Below the pieces are notes generated by a model. The model did not search any database. It saw only the letters and a list, made by a program, of their open reading frames with translations, and had not been told where the DNA came from. A stretch of DNA of 64,000 nt from Pseudooceanicola marinus (GTDB taxonomy: Bacteria > Pseudomonadota > Alphaproteobacteria > Rhodobacterales > Rhodobacteraceae). The stretch's first letter is position 1. Each line of letters opens with the position of its first letter. Positions 54,867-62,938 of this stretch are shown one piece after another. The position numbers and the translations under genes are program-made. The stretch is from positions 310,001 through 374,000 of the forward strand of contig NZ_PGTC01000017.1 of assembly GCF_002786295.1 (NCBI RefSeq), in the 5' to 3' direction.

Positions 54867-54914
54867 TCAGCAGGGAATGATGCAGCCGGTAATGATGGCG
54901 ATCATGTGCTTCAT
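54867..54914 (-). CDS. 15-residue Cys-containing leader peptide upstream of cysS
   Basis: A minus-strand ATG at 54912-54914 with AAGGA seven bases upstream opens 15 codons, [15 protein letters not shown], then TGA. Two of its last five codons are TGC (Cys), the final one directly before the stop. It sits 98 bp before the cysteinyl-tRNA synthetase gene on the same strand. A short peptide rich in the cognate amino acid is the hallmark of ribosome-mediated attenuation. It is too short for ordinary gene finding and could be chance. Confidence 0.5.
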   Translation of the reverse strand: MKHMIAIITGCIIPC

Positions 54915-54973
54915 GCGCCGATCCTTAGCCTGTCGGGCCGGATCTGCCAAGGGGGATGATGCGCCCCGCGCGG

Positions 54974-55759
54974 CTAGAGATGACCCAGGGTGACCGCGCG
55001 GGCCCAGTCCTCGCGCCCGGCGGCGCGGGCGCGGGCGGCCATGGCGGTGCTGTCGTAGGGCACGTGGCGGTGGCAGACCTGCCACCCCTCGGCCCGGCGT
55101 GCGACCAGGGCATAGCTGGCCAGCGGGTGCCCGGCGGCCACCACATGGGGCACGAGCGCCGTGTCGCTGTAGGCCGGGCAGCCGACCGAACCGGGGTTCA
55201 GCAGCAGCTGGCCCGTGGGCAATGCCCAAAGACCGGGCAGATGGGTATGGGCGCAGATCAGCAGGGGCGCGGTGGTGCCGCGGGCCTCCTCGGCCATCTC
55301 CTGCGGCGCGCGCAGCTGCACCTGACCGTCTTCGCCCGCCACATGGGTCCAGTAGCGGTCATCAGCGCGGGGCGTGGCGTGCCAGGCCTGCACATCGCCG
55401 AAATCCAGCCCCTCGGGCAGCCCGGCCAGCCAGCGGAAGGCGGCGGCGTCCAGCGCCGCATGGGCGATCCGGTCCGACGGCCCCAGGGCGGCGGGCGGAC
55501 CTTCCAGAAGGTAACGATCATGATTGCCACGCAGGGCGTGACAGTCCAGCGGCAGCAGCAGCTCGGCCGTGCCGGCCGCATCCAGCGGGCCGGAGAAATG
55601 ATCGCCCAGCACCAGCAGCGCGGCCGAGGCCGGCAGCACCTGCCGCAGATCCGCCAGCACCGCGCGCAGGGCATCGCTGTTGCCATGCACATCGGCCAGC
55701 ACCGCGAAGCGGTCGGGCAGCGCGGGGCGGGGTTCCAGGGGAAGAAGCGGGCCGGTCAT
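54974..55759 (-). CDS. metallophosphoesterase family protein
   Basis: The 261-residue protein has the calcineurin-like phosphoesterase motifs in order: FAVLADVHGNSDALRAVLADL (DxH), LVLGDHFSGPL (GDxx), LRGNHDRYLL (GNHD), and CAHTHLPGLW (GHTH variant) followed by LLNPGSVG. It matches the YfcE/diadenosine-tetraphosphatase-like group of small cytoplasmic enzymes. The substrate is unknown. The start at 55757-55759 (MTGPLLPLEP) is chosen over an in-frame ATG at 55801. It precedes the cysS leader on the same strand by 59 bp. Confidence 0.9.
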   Translation of the reverse strand: MTGPLLPLEPRPALPDRFAVLADVHGNSDALRAVLADLRQVLPASAALLVLGDHFSGPLDAAGTAELLLPLDCHALRGNHDRYLLEGPPAALGPSDRIAHAALDAAAFRWLAGLPEGLDFGDVQAWHATPRADDRYWTHVAGEDGQVQLRAPQEMAEEARGTTAPLLICAHTHLPGLWALPTGQLLLNPGSVGCPAYSDTALVPHVVAAGHPLASYALVARRAEGWQVCHRHVPYDSTAMAARARAAGREDWARAVTLGHL

Positions 55760-55863
55760 GTCAGCAGCCTGACCCGCCGGCCCGGCCCGAGACAAGCGCA
55801 AAAACCCTTGCGCCGCAGCCCGCTCTGCCCGACGCTCCGGCCAAGAGCCGACAGGAGAGCCCG

Positions 55864-56688
55864 ATGCACGACCCCGCCCCCGCCTTCCGCGCCCTGCACC
55901 GCAAGGGACACCCCTTCGTCCTGGCCAACGCCTGGGACGCCGGATCGGCCCGAATGCTGGCCGCGCTCGGCGCCCAGGCGATCGGCACCTCCTCGGCCGC
56001 CTTCGGCTTCACCCTGGGCCGGCCCGACGGCAACGTCACACGGGACGAGGCCCTGGCCCATGCCGAGGCGCTGGTGGCCGCCACGCCCCTGCCCGTCTCG
56101 GGCGATTTCGAGAACGGCTATGGCGACGACCCCGACACGGTGGCCGAAACCGTGCGCCTGGCGGCCGAGGCGGGGCTGGCCGGCATCTCGATCGAGGACA
56201 ATCCGCCGGGCGGCGCCACCTCCTACGATCACGACCTGGCGGTGGAAAGGATCCGCGCGGGCGCGGCGGCGGCGCGCGCCCTGCCCGGTGACTTCGTGCT
56301 GGCCGCGCGGGCCGACGGGGTGATGAACGGCACCTACGACATGGCCGAGGCGCGGGCCCGCTGCGCGGGCTACGAGGCCGCCGGCGCCGATGTCCTCTAC
56401 GTGCCCAGCCCGCCCAGCTTCGAGGATCTGCAGGCCCTGGTCGAAAGCACCGACCTGCCCGTCAACGCCCTGGCCGCCGGCCACCTGGCCAGCTACTCGG
56501 CCGAGGATTTCGCCCGTATCGGCGTGGCGCGCATCTCCCTCGGCTCCGCCCTGGCGCGGGCGACGCATCGCGTCATCATCGACGCCATGCAGGAGATTTA
56601 CGAGGACCGCAGCTTCTCCAAGCTGAAGAAATCCGTGGCGGGCGACGTGGTCGACGCACTGCTGCTGAAAGGCGCGCGGCCCGACTGA
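55864..56688 (+). CDS. isocitrate lyase/PEP mutase family protein
   Basis: The 274-residue protein has the ICL/PEPM barrel: FVLANAWDAGSARMLAALGAQAIGTSSAAFGFTLG, VSGDFENGYGDDP (metal-binding Asp/Glu region), GISIEDNPPGG and VLAARADGVM. It lacks the KKCGH active-site motif of isocitrate and methylisocitrate lyases, so it is closer to the carboxyvinyl-carboxyphosphonate/oxaloacetate-decarboxylase-like branch of unknown substrate. The ATG at 55864 has GACAGGAGAGCCCG upstream. It converges with a LysE-family gene only 9 bp after its stop. Confidence 0.88.
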   Translation: MHDPAPAFRALHRKGHPFVLANAWDAGSARMLAALGAQAIGTSSAAFGFTLGRPDGNVTRDEALAHAEALVAATPLPVSGDFENGYGDDPDTVAETVRLAAEAGLAGISIEDNPPGGATSYDHDLAVERIRAGAAAARALPGDFVLAARADGVMNGTYDMAEARARCAGYEAAGADVLYVPSPPSFEDLQALVESTDLPVNALAAGHLASYSAEDFARIGVARISLGSALARATHRVIIDAMQEIYEDRSFSKLKKSVAGDVVDALLLKGARPD

Positions 56689-56697
56689 GACGCGCCC

Positions 56698-57315
56698 TCA
56701 GGCCTGGCCCGGCTGACGGCTGGCCAGCAGCAGCAGGCCGAACAGCACCATGCCGCCGCCCGAGGCGCGCTGGAACCAGTGCATGCGACGGGCGGCAAAG
56801 CGCGCGGCGAAGCGGCCCGCCAGGGCGTAGATGGTGATCGCGCAGGCCTCCAGTCCCAGAAACAGCGCCCCGAGGGTCGCATAGCTTGTCCAGTAGGCCT
56901 GCGTATCCACGAACTGCGGGAAGAAGGCGGCGAAGATCAGGATCGCTTTCGGGTTGCTGACCGCCGCAAGCCCCTCGCGCCGCGCCGCCTGACGCAGGCT
57001 GGCGGGCACGTGCCCCTGCCCCCGCGCATCGACCGTCGGACGGGTCCGCAGCAGTTTCACGCCCAACCACAGCAGGTAGAGCGCGCCGGCCACCTTCACC
57101 ACGCCGAACAGAAGGGCCGATGTCGACATCAGCACGCCCAGCCCCAGGGCACTGGCGGCGATCATCGGCACGAAGGCCGCCAGCCGGGCCATCGCGGCGG
57201 CCAGGGCAAACGGCACGCCGCGTTCCGCGCCGTGGGTCAGAGACAGCAGGTTGTTCGGCCCGAACGCCAGGTTCAGGGCGAAACAGGCGGGGATGAAAAC
57301 CAGCAGGTCGATCAT
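56698..57315 (-). CDS. LysE/RhtB-family amino acid exporter
   Basis: The 205-residue protein has about six hydrophobic spans and the LysE/RhtB signature near the start (FIPACFALNLAFGPNNLLSLTHGAERGVPFALAAAMARL), plus SNPKAILIFAAFFPQF in the middle. Such proteins export amino acids or homoserine lactone-like compounds; the substrate cannot be read from sequence. The ATG is at 57313-57315. It is followed within 10 bp by the convergent PEP-mutase-family gene. Confidence 0.9.
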   Translation of the reverse strand: MIDLLVFIPACFALNLAFGPNNLLSLTHGAERGVPFALAAAMARLAAFVPMIAASALGLGVLMSTSALLFGVVKVAGALYLLWLGVKLLRTRPTVDARGQGHVPASLRQAARREGLAAVSNPKAILIFAAFFPQFVDTQAYWTSYATLGALFLGLEACAITIYALAGRFAARFAARRMHWFQRASGGGMVLFGLLLLASRQPGQA

Positions 57316-57455
57316 GGGGGCACTCCGCAGTAAATCCGCGCGAGATAGAGCATAACTGCGCGCCCCAGGCCAGACCACGCGCCGCCCTGCACGACTGGCC
57401 CCTGCCCGACTGGCGCCGCAGCCAGAGCGAACCGCATTCCGGCGCCGGAATGCAG

Positions 57456-57481
57456 AACGGCCCCGGCGTTTCCACCGGGGC
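57456..57481 (-). terminator. hairpin after the cyclophilin genes
   Basis: A 9-bp perfect stem CGGCCCCGG/CCGGGGCCG (57456-57464 with 57473-57481) lies 25 bp past the stop on the minus strand, followed by only TTCTGC, so termination is probably weak. Confidence 0.5.
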
Positions 57482-57505
57482 CGCTATGTCACGCCCGCAG
57501 GCGCC

Positions 57506-58058
57506 TCAGTCGGTGACGGTGACCGTCCGCATCATGTCGGGCTCGCCCGCGACCGCCCCGCTGCGGCCCTGGCCGCGCTTGATCTGGTCGACAACCTCCA
57601 TGCCCGAGGTCACTTCGCCGACGACCGTGTACTGGCCGTTCAGCGAGGGGTACTCGGTGAACATGATGAAGAACTGCGAGTTGGCGCTGTCGGGGTCCGA
57701 AGACCGCGCCATGCCGACGACACCCCGAGTGAAGGGGATGTCGGAGAACTCGGCCGGCAGATCCGCATAGTCGGAGCCGCCGGTGCCGGCGCGACGCATG
57801 TCGCCCCCCTCGGAGGGGTTGCGCGCATATTGCACGTCGCCGGTCTGGGCCATGAAGTTCTCGATCACCCGGTGGAAGTAGACGCCGTCATAGGCGCCTT
57901 CCTCGGCCAGGGTGGTGATCCGTTCCACGTGCTGCGGGGCAACATCATCGAACAACTCCACATGGACGGTGCCATTGGCCTGGCCCGCGATCTCGATGTC
58001 CAGCCCGGTGGCCAGCGCCGGTCCCGCCAGCGCCACCAGGGCCGCGGAGAGGGCCAGC

Positions 58059-58066
<8 letters not shown>
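57506..58066 (-). CDS. periplasmic peptidyl-prolyl cis-trans isomerase (cyclophilin)
   Basis: The 186-residue protein has a signal peptide (about 1-20, ALSAALVALAGPALA) followed by a cyclophilin domain with YFHRVIENFMAQTGD, GVVGMARSSDPDSANSQFFIMF and LNGQYTVVGEV. The catalytic Arg in FHRV and the FMAQTGD core are retained. It should speed proline isomerisation of exported proteins. Its start overlaps the stop of the cytoplasmic cyclophilin gene by 8 bp, so the pair is an operon. Confidence 0.92.
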
Positions 58067-58565
<499 letters not shown>

Positions 58566-58702
58566 TTGCCAGTCTCCTTCCGGTGTTTGCGCCAGCATTA
58601 TGCAGATGTAACCCGATTGCCAAGGCGGGCTGGTTGACCATGGGCCGGGAAGCGGCCATCACTGGTCCGACCAAGACGCCAAACGCATCCGGGAGAACCT
58701 CT

Positions 58703-59887
58703 ATGGGCTGGAAAACGCTTGATGACATGGACCTTGACGGCAAACGGGTGCTGACCCGGGTCGACATCAACGTGCCCGTGGAAAACGGAAAAGTGACCGA
58801 CGCGACCCGGATCGAACGAATCGTTCCCACGGTCGAGGCGATCCTGGAAAAGGGCGGACAGCCCGTGCTGATCGCCCATTTCGGCCGCCCCAAGGGCAAG
58901 GTCGTGCCCGAGATGTCGCTGCGCGTCACCCTGCCCGCCCTGGAAGAGGCCCTGGGCCGCAAGGTCGTCTTCATCGAGACGCTGGAGGCCGCCAAGGCCC
59001 ACACCAACGAACAGGACAAGGCCGAGGTGCTGCTGCTGGAGAACATCCGCTTCCACCCGGGCGAGGAGAAGAACGACCCCGCCCTGGCCAAGGAACTGGC
59101 CTCGCTGGGTGATGTCTACTGCAACGATGCCTTCAGCGCCGCGCACCGGGCCCATGCCTCGACCGAGGCCCTGGCACATGAGCTGCCCTGCTGCGCCGGT
59201 CGCCTGATGCAGACCGAGCTGGAGACGCTGGAAAGCGCGCTCGGCAAGCCGCAGCGCCCGGTGGTCGCCGTGGTCGGCGGCGCCAAGGTCTCCACCAAGC
59301 TGGATCTGCTGGGCAACCTGGTCGAGAAGGTCGACCGCCTGGTGATCGGCGGCGGCATGGCCAACACTTTCCTCGCCGCCCAGGGCATCGACGTGGGCAA
59401 GTCGCTGTGCGAACACGACCTGATCACCACCGCGAAGAAAATCATGCTGAAGGGCCTCGACGTGGGCTGCGAGGTGATCCTGCCCTCCGACGTCGTCGTG
59501 GCGCGCGAATTCAAGGCGGGCGCCGAGAACGAGACCGTCTCGGTCACCGACTGCCCCGCCGACGCGATGATCCTGGACTCCGGCCCCGACGCCGTGGCCC
59601 GGATCGGCGCCGCCTTCGAGACCGCTCATACGCTGATCTGGAACGGCCCCCTTGGCGCCTTCGAGATCGAACCCTTCAACGCCGCCACCGATGCCGCCGC
59701 CCTGAAGGCGGCCGAGCTGACCAAGGCCGGCAAGCTGAAATCGGTCGCCGGCGGCGGGGATACCGTGGCCGCGCTGAACGCCTCGGGCGCGGCGAAGGAT
59801 TTCACCTATATCTCCACCGCCGGCGGCGCCTTCCTGGAATGGATGGAGGGCAAGACCCTGCCCGGCGTGGCCGCGCTGGAAGCCTGA
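58703..59887 (+). CDS. pgk: phosphoglycerate kinase
   Basis: PGK interconverts 1,3-bisphosphoglycerate plus ADP and 3-phosphoglycerate plus ATP. The 394-residue protein has [56 protein letters not shown] (the SAAH variant of the substrate motif), [10 protein letters not shown] and WNGPLGAFE, and ends in GGGDTVAAL and [18 protein letters not shown]. The ATG at 58703 has GGGAGAACCTCT upstream. No TGTTAGCG-type site was found before it, unlike tkt, gap and fba. Confidence 0.97.
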   Translation: MGWKTLDDMDLDGKRVLTRVDINVPVENGKVTDATRIERIVPTVEAILEKGGQPVLIAHFGRPKGKVVPEMSLRVTLPALEEALGRKVVFIETLEAAKAHTNEQDKAEVLLLENIRFHPGEEKNDPALAKELASLGDVYCNDAFSAAHRAHASTEALAHELPCCAGRLMQTELETLESALGKPQRPVVAVVGGAKVSTKLDLLGNLVEKVDRLVIGGGMANTFLAAQGIDVGKSLCEHDLITTAKKIMLKGLDVGCEVILPSDVVVAREFKAGAENETVSVTDCPADAMILDSGPDAVARIGAAFETAHTLIWNGPLGAFEIEPFNAATDAAALKAAELTKAGKLKSVAGGGDTVAALNASGAAKDFTYISTAGGAFLEWMEGKTLPGVAALEA

Positions 59888-59920
59888 TCCGCGCCCGCCG
59901 GACTGATGGAAAGAGGCAGG

Positions 59921-59955
59921 AACGCCGTCCCTCCGGGGGCGGCGTTTCGCGTTTC
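59921..59955 (+). terminator. terminator of pgk
   Basis: An 11-bp stem with one G-T pair (59921-59931 with 59936-59946, loop TCCG) is followed by TCGCGTTTC, 33 bp past the stop. Confidence 0.65.
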
Positions 59956-60004
59956 GCCGCCCTTTTCCGCGGTGATCCGCCCGCCGGGCCGGGGCCGCGG
60001 GCAC

Positions 60005-60049
60005 GTTAGCGCAACCTGAATTGCCAGCGTTACACAGCTCGCCTAGGAA
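60005..60049 (+). promoter_or_regulatory. fba promoter with a TGTTAGCG-type site
   Basis: GTTAGCGCAAC (60005-60015) ends 5 bp before a -35 TTGCCA (60021-60026), which is exactly 17 bp from TAGGAA (60044-60049). The upstream position matches that at gap1 and suggests activation. Confidence 0.55.
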
Positions 60050-60115
60050 GGGAGCAGAGGGGGACCGCACCGCGCGGACCCGATTGGTGTAACCCAAGAA
60101 TTTCAGGCGAAACAC

Positions 60116-61039
60116 ATGTCCGACACGATGCAGGCCGAGATGGTCAAATCCGATCCCGCCATGGCGGAACAGATGCGCTCCGGCGACGGGTTCATCGCCG
60201 CGCTCGACCAGAGCGGCGGTTCGACCCCGAAGGCGCTGAAGCTCTATGGCGTGGGCGAAGATGCCTATTCCAACGACGCCGAGATGTTCGCCCTGGTCCA
60301 CGAGATGCGCGCCCGGATCATCAAGTCGCCGGCCTTCAACGGCAACAAGGTGATCGCGGCGATCCTGTTCGAGCGCACCATGGACGGCGAGATCGACGGC
60401 ACGCCCGTTGCCGAATACCTGTGGAAGGAATGCCGCGTGGTGCCGCTGCTGAAGGTCGACAAGGGCCTGGCCGCCGAGGAGGGCGGCGTGCAGCTGATGA
60501 AGCCGATGCCCGAGCTGGACGCGCTGTGCGAGCGCGCCGTGGCCAAGGGGATCTTCGGCACCAAGATGCGCTCGGTGGTCAGTGCCGCCACGCCCGAGGG
60601 GATCAAGGCCGTGGTCGCCCAGCAGTTCGAGGTGGGCCAGCAGATCCTGTCGCACGGGCTGATCCCGATCATCGAGCCGGAGGTGACGATCAGCATCCCC
60701 GACAAGGCCGAGGCCGAGGACCTGCTGCGCGATGCCATCCTGGCCCAGCTGGACGCCCTGCCCCAGGGCACCCAGGTGATGCTGAAGCTGACGCTTCCCG
60801 AGAAGGACAACCAGTACAAGCCCTTGGTCGACCACCCCGCGGTGATGCGTGTCGTCGCGCTGTCGGGCGGCTATGCCCGCGACGAGGCGAACGAACGGCT
60901 GTCGCGCCAAACCGGCATGATCGCCTCCTTCAGCCGCGCCCTGACCGAAGGCCTGTCGGCGGATCAGTCGGACGAGGAATTCGACCAGACACTGGCCACC
61001 TCGATCATCTCGATCTACGACGCCTCCGTCGCCGGCTAA
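60116..61039 (+). CDS. fba: class I fructose-bisphosphate aldolase
   Basis: The 307-residue protein is a bacterial class I (Schiff-base) aldolase: GDGFIAALDQSGGSTPKAL near the start, AILFERTMDGE, VVPLLKVDKGLAAEEGG, GTKMRSVVS and IIEPEVTI with the Lys-forming barrel strands, VMLKLTLP, and LSGGYARDEANERLS. It cleaves or makes fructose 1,6-bisphosphate without a metal. The ATG at 60116 (MSDTMQAEM) has CAGGCG upstream; ATG at 60128 is an alternative. It sits between pgk and the pdh operon. Confidence 0.95.
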   Translation: MSDTMQAEMVKSDPAMAEQMRSGDGFIAALDQSGGSTPKALKLYGVGEDAYSNDAEMFALVHEMRARIIKSPAFNGNKVIAAILFERTMDGEIDGTPVAEYLWKECRVVPLLKVDKGLAAEEGGVQLMKPMPELDALCERAVAKGIFGTKMRSVVSAATPEGIKAVVAQQFEVGQQILSHGLIPIIEPEVTISIPDKAEAEDLLRDAILAQLDALPQGTQVMLKLTLPEKDNQYKPLVDHPAVMRVVALSGGYARDEANERLSRQTGMIASFSRALTEGLSADQSDEEFDQTLATSIISIYDASVAG

Positions 61040-61062
61040 CCCCGGGTTTCCAGAAGGATTTC

Positions 61063-61088
61063 AGGGGCGTCCACCGGGCGCCCCTTTC
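61063..61088 (+). terminator. terminator of fba
   Basis: A 10-bp stem with one G-T pair (61063-61072 with 61076-61085) runs into TTTCG, 24 bp past the stop. Confidence 0.7.
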
Positions 61089-61205
61089 GTCTGGCCCTCT
61101 CACGAATCTTTTTGCGTGATCGTCACGATTGGGGATTCACATCGCGAATCACCTGTGGCATGATTCGCCTACACCGCCCGACAGAGGCGGGTCATTGAGG
61201 CAAGC

Positions 61206-61505
61206 ATGAGCAACGAGTCGCGCCCGGCATTCGGGCTGTTTCTTTATTTCGGCGCCATCCTGATGTTGGGGATGTATTTCACCTTTGCCGCCGTGCAGGG
61301 GGAATACGGCCTGTTCCGACGGGCAGAGGTGGTGGCCGCGAATGAAGATCTCAGCGCGGAGCTGGCGCGGCTCGACAGCCGCATCGAGGAGATGGCGAAC
61401 AAGACCGCCCGTCTCTCCGATGACTTCCTGGATCTCGATCTTCTCGACCAGCAGGCCCGCGACGTTCTGGGCCTGGTGCGCGTGGATGAGTTCGTCCTGC
61501 GCTGA
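61206..61505 (+). CDS. septum formation initiator FtsB/DivIC family protein
   Basis: The 99-residue bitopic protein has one membrane span (about 9-28, FGLFLYFGAILMLGMYFTFA), then a GEYGLFRRAEV turn and a periplasmic coiled coil (about 38-75) ending in LGLVRVDEFVLR, the FtsB-type tail. FtsB joins FtsL and FtsQ in activating septal peptidoglycan synthesis. In Rhodobacteraceae a gene of this type commonly lies between fba or eno and pdhA, as here. The ATG at 61206 follows TTGAGGCAAGC, a weak ribosome site. Confidence 0.9.
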   Translation: MSNESRPAFGLFLYFGAILMLGMYFTFAAVQGEYGLFRRAEVVAANEDLSAELARLDSRIEEMANKTARLSDDFLDLDLLDQQARDVLGLVRVDEFVLR

Positions 61506-61818
61506 GGCGCCCTCCCTTCCATCGAGATGACCGTTGCGCTGTCCAGCCTGGACAGCAGTAGGACTCTGCCCCTTCGCCGCTGAAATCGCCCCTGGACGAT
61601 TTCCAGGACGCGGCCCTGTCCCCCGGTTTTTCGGCAAAGTGAAGATTTAGGGCGCAGTCCTCTGTCCCCCAGATGACGCACCCAGAGGCGCGGTGCACCA
61701 GGCGCGCAGCGGCGCGGCGCCGGACGGCCGGATCGGCGCCCGAGGCGAAAGGCCCATGGACAAGGGCGAAAACCCCTCTAGTCTTGCACTGACGGCAACC
61801 CGGCCAACTGCGGTGATT
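61506..61818. other. intergenic region between ftsB and the pdh promoter, with inverted repeats
   Basis: There is no supported gene. Present are a 19-bp inverted repeat GCTGTCCAG-C-CTGGACAGC (61538-61556), a second one GAAATCG/CGATTTC (61582-61588 with 61597-61603) that competes with CCTGG/CCAGG (61591-61595 with 61603-61607), and a repeat-core-like CGGTTTTTCGGCAAAG (61624-61639). The rest is GC-rich without clear structure. Confidence 0.4.
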
Positions 61819-61875
61819 TTGACCCTCGCATCACGGGCGGTTATGCTGTAGGAGATAGTTTAGCGTTAAACTATC
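61819..61875 (+). promoter_or_regulatory. pdhA promoter and palindromic operator
   Basis: TTGACC (61819-61824), exactly 17 bp, TATGCT (61842-61847), predicting a start near 61854. The operator 61854-61875 has arms GATAGTTT and AAACTATC around six central bases and begins at that start, so a bound protein should block transcription. It matches the lpd operator at 20 of 22 positions. Confidence 0.7.
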
Positions 61876-61911
61876 CAAGATTTGCATTTCGACTCACGGG
61901 GAGGACACCGC

Positions 61912-62925
61912 ATGGCGACCCGCAAATCCGCAGCCAAGCCGAATGTTTCGGCGGATGAGCTGAAGAAATATTACCACGACATGCTGCTGATCCGGCGCTT
62001 CGAAGAGAAGGCGGGCCAGCTTTACGGCATGGGGCTGATCGGTGGCTTCTGTCACCTCTACATCGGCCAGGAAGCCGTTGTCGTCGGTCTGGAAGCCGCG
62101 GCGGAGGAAGGCGACAAGCGCGTCACCTCCTACCGTGACCACGGCCACATGCTGGCCTGCGGCATGGATCCCAACGGCGTGATGGCCGAGCTCACGGGCC
62201 GCGAAGGCGGGTATTCCAAGGGCAAGGGCGGCTCCATGCACATGTTCTCCAAGGAGAAGGACTTCTACGGCGGCCACGGCATCGTCGGCGCCCAGGTGCC
62301 GATCGGCACCGGCCTGGCCTTCGCCGACAAGTACCTGGGCAACGACCGCGTCTCCTTCGCCTACTTCGGCGACGGCGCGGCCAACCAGGGCCAGGTCTAC
62401 GAGAGCTTCAACATGGCGGCCGTCTGGAAGCTGCCGGTGATCTTCGTGATCGAGAACAACCAGTACGCCATGGGCACCGCGCAGAAACGCTCGACCTCCT
62501 CGGCCGAGATCTACAAGCGCGGCGAGCCCTTCGGCATCCCCGGCCAGCTGGTCGACGGCATGGACGTGCTGGCGGTCAAGGAAGCGGGCGAGAAGGCCGT
62601 GGCGCACTGCCGCTCGGGCGAAGGCCCCTACATCCTGGAAATCAAGACCTACCGCTATCGCGGCCACTCCATGTCGGACCCGGCGAAGTACCGGACCCGC
62701 GAGGAAGTGCAGAACATGCGCGAGAAGCATGACCCGATCGAGCACATCCGCCAGATGCTGATCGACGGCAAGCACGCCTCCGAGGACGACCTGAAGTCGA
62801 TCGACAAGACGATCAAGGACATCGTCAACAACTCTGCCGATTTCGCCAAGGAAAGCCCCGAGCCCGCGCTCGAGGAACTGTGGACCGACATCTACGCGGA
62901 TGAAATTCCGCAGCACGACGCCTGA
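61912..62925 (+). CDS. pdhA: pyruvate dehydrogenase E1 component subunit alpha
   Basis: E1-alpha binds thiamine diphosphate and decarboxylates pyruvate with PdhB. The 337-residue protein has [30 protein letters not shown], the TPP motif [31 protein letters not shown] (GDG to NN), and the phosphorylation-loop-like [19 protein letters not shown]. The alpha2beta2 E1 form with a separate beta gene is usual in alphaproteobacteria. The ATG at 61912 has GGGGAGGACACCGC upstream. pdhB follows after 13 bp. Confidence 0.97.
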   Translation: MATRKSAAKPNVSADELKKYYHDMLLIRRFEEKAGQLYGMGLIGGFCHLYIGQEAVVVGLEAAAEEGDKRVTSYRDHGHMLACGMDPNGVMAELTGREGGYSKGKGGSMHMFSKEKDFYGGHGIVGAQVPIGTGLAFADKYLGNDRVSFAYFGDGAANQGQVYESFNMAAVWKLPVIFVIENNQYAMGTAQKRSTSSAEIYKRGEPFGIPGQLVDGMDVLAVKEAGEKAVAHCRSGEGPYILEIKTYRYRGHSMSDPAKYRTREEVQNMREKHDPIEHIRQMLIDGKHASEDDLKSIDKTIKDIVNNSADFAKESPEPALEELWTDIYADEIPQHDA

Positions 62926-62938
62926 GGGAGGATCGCAA

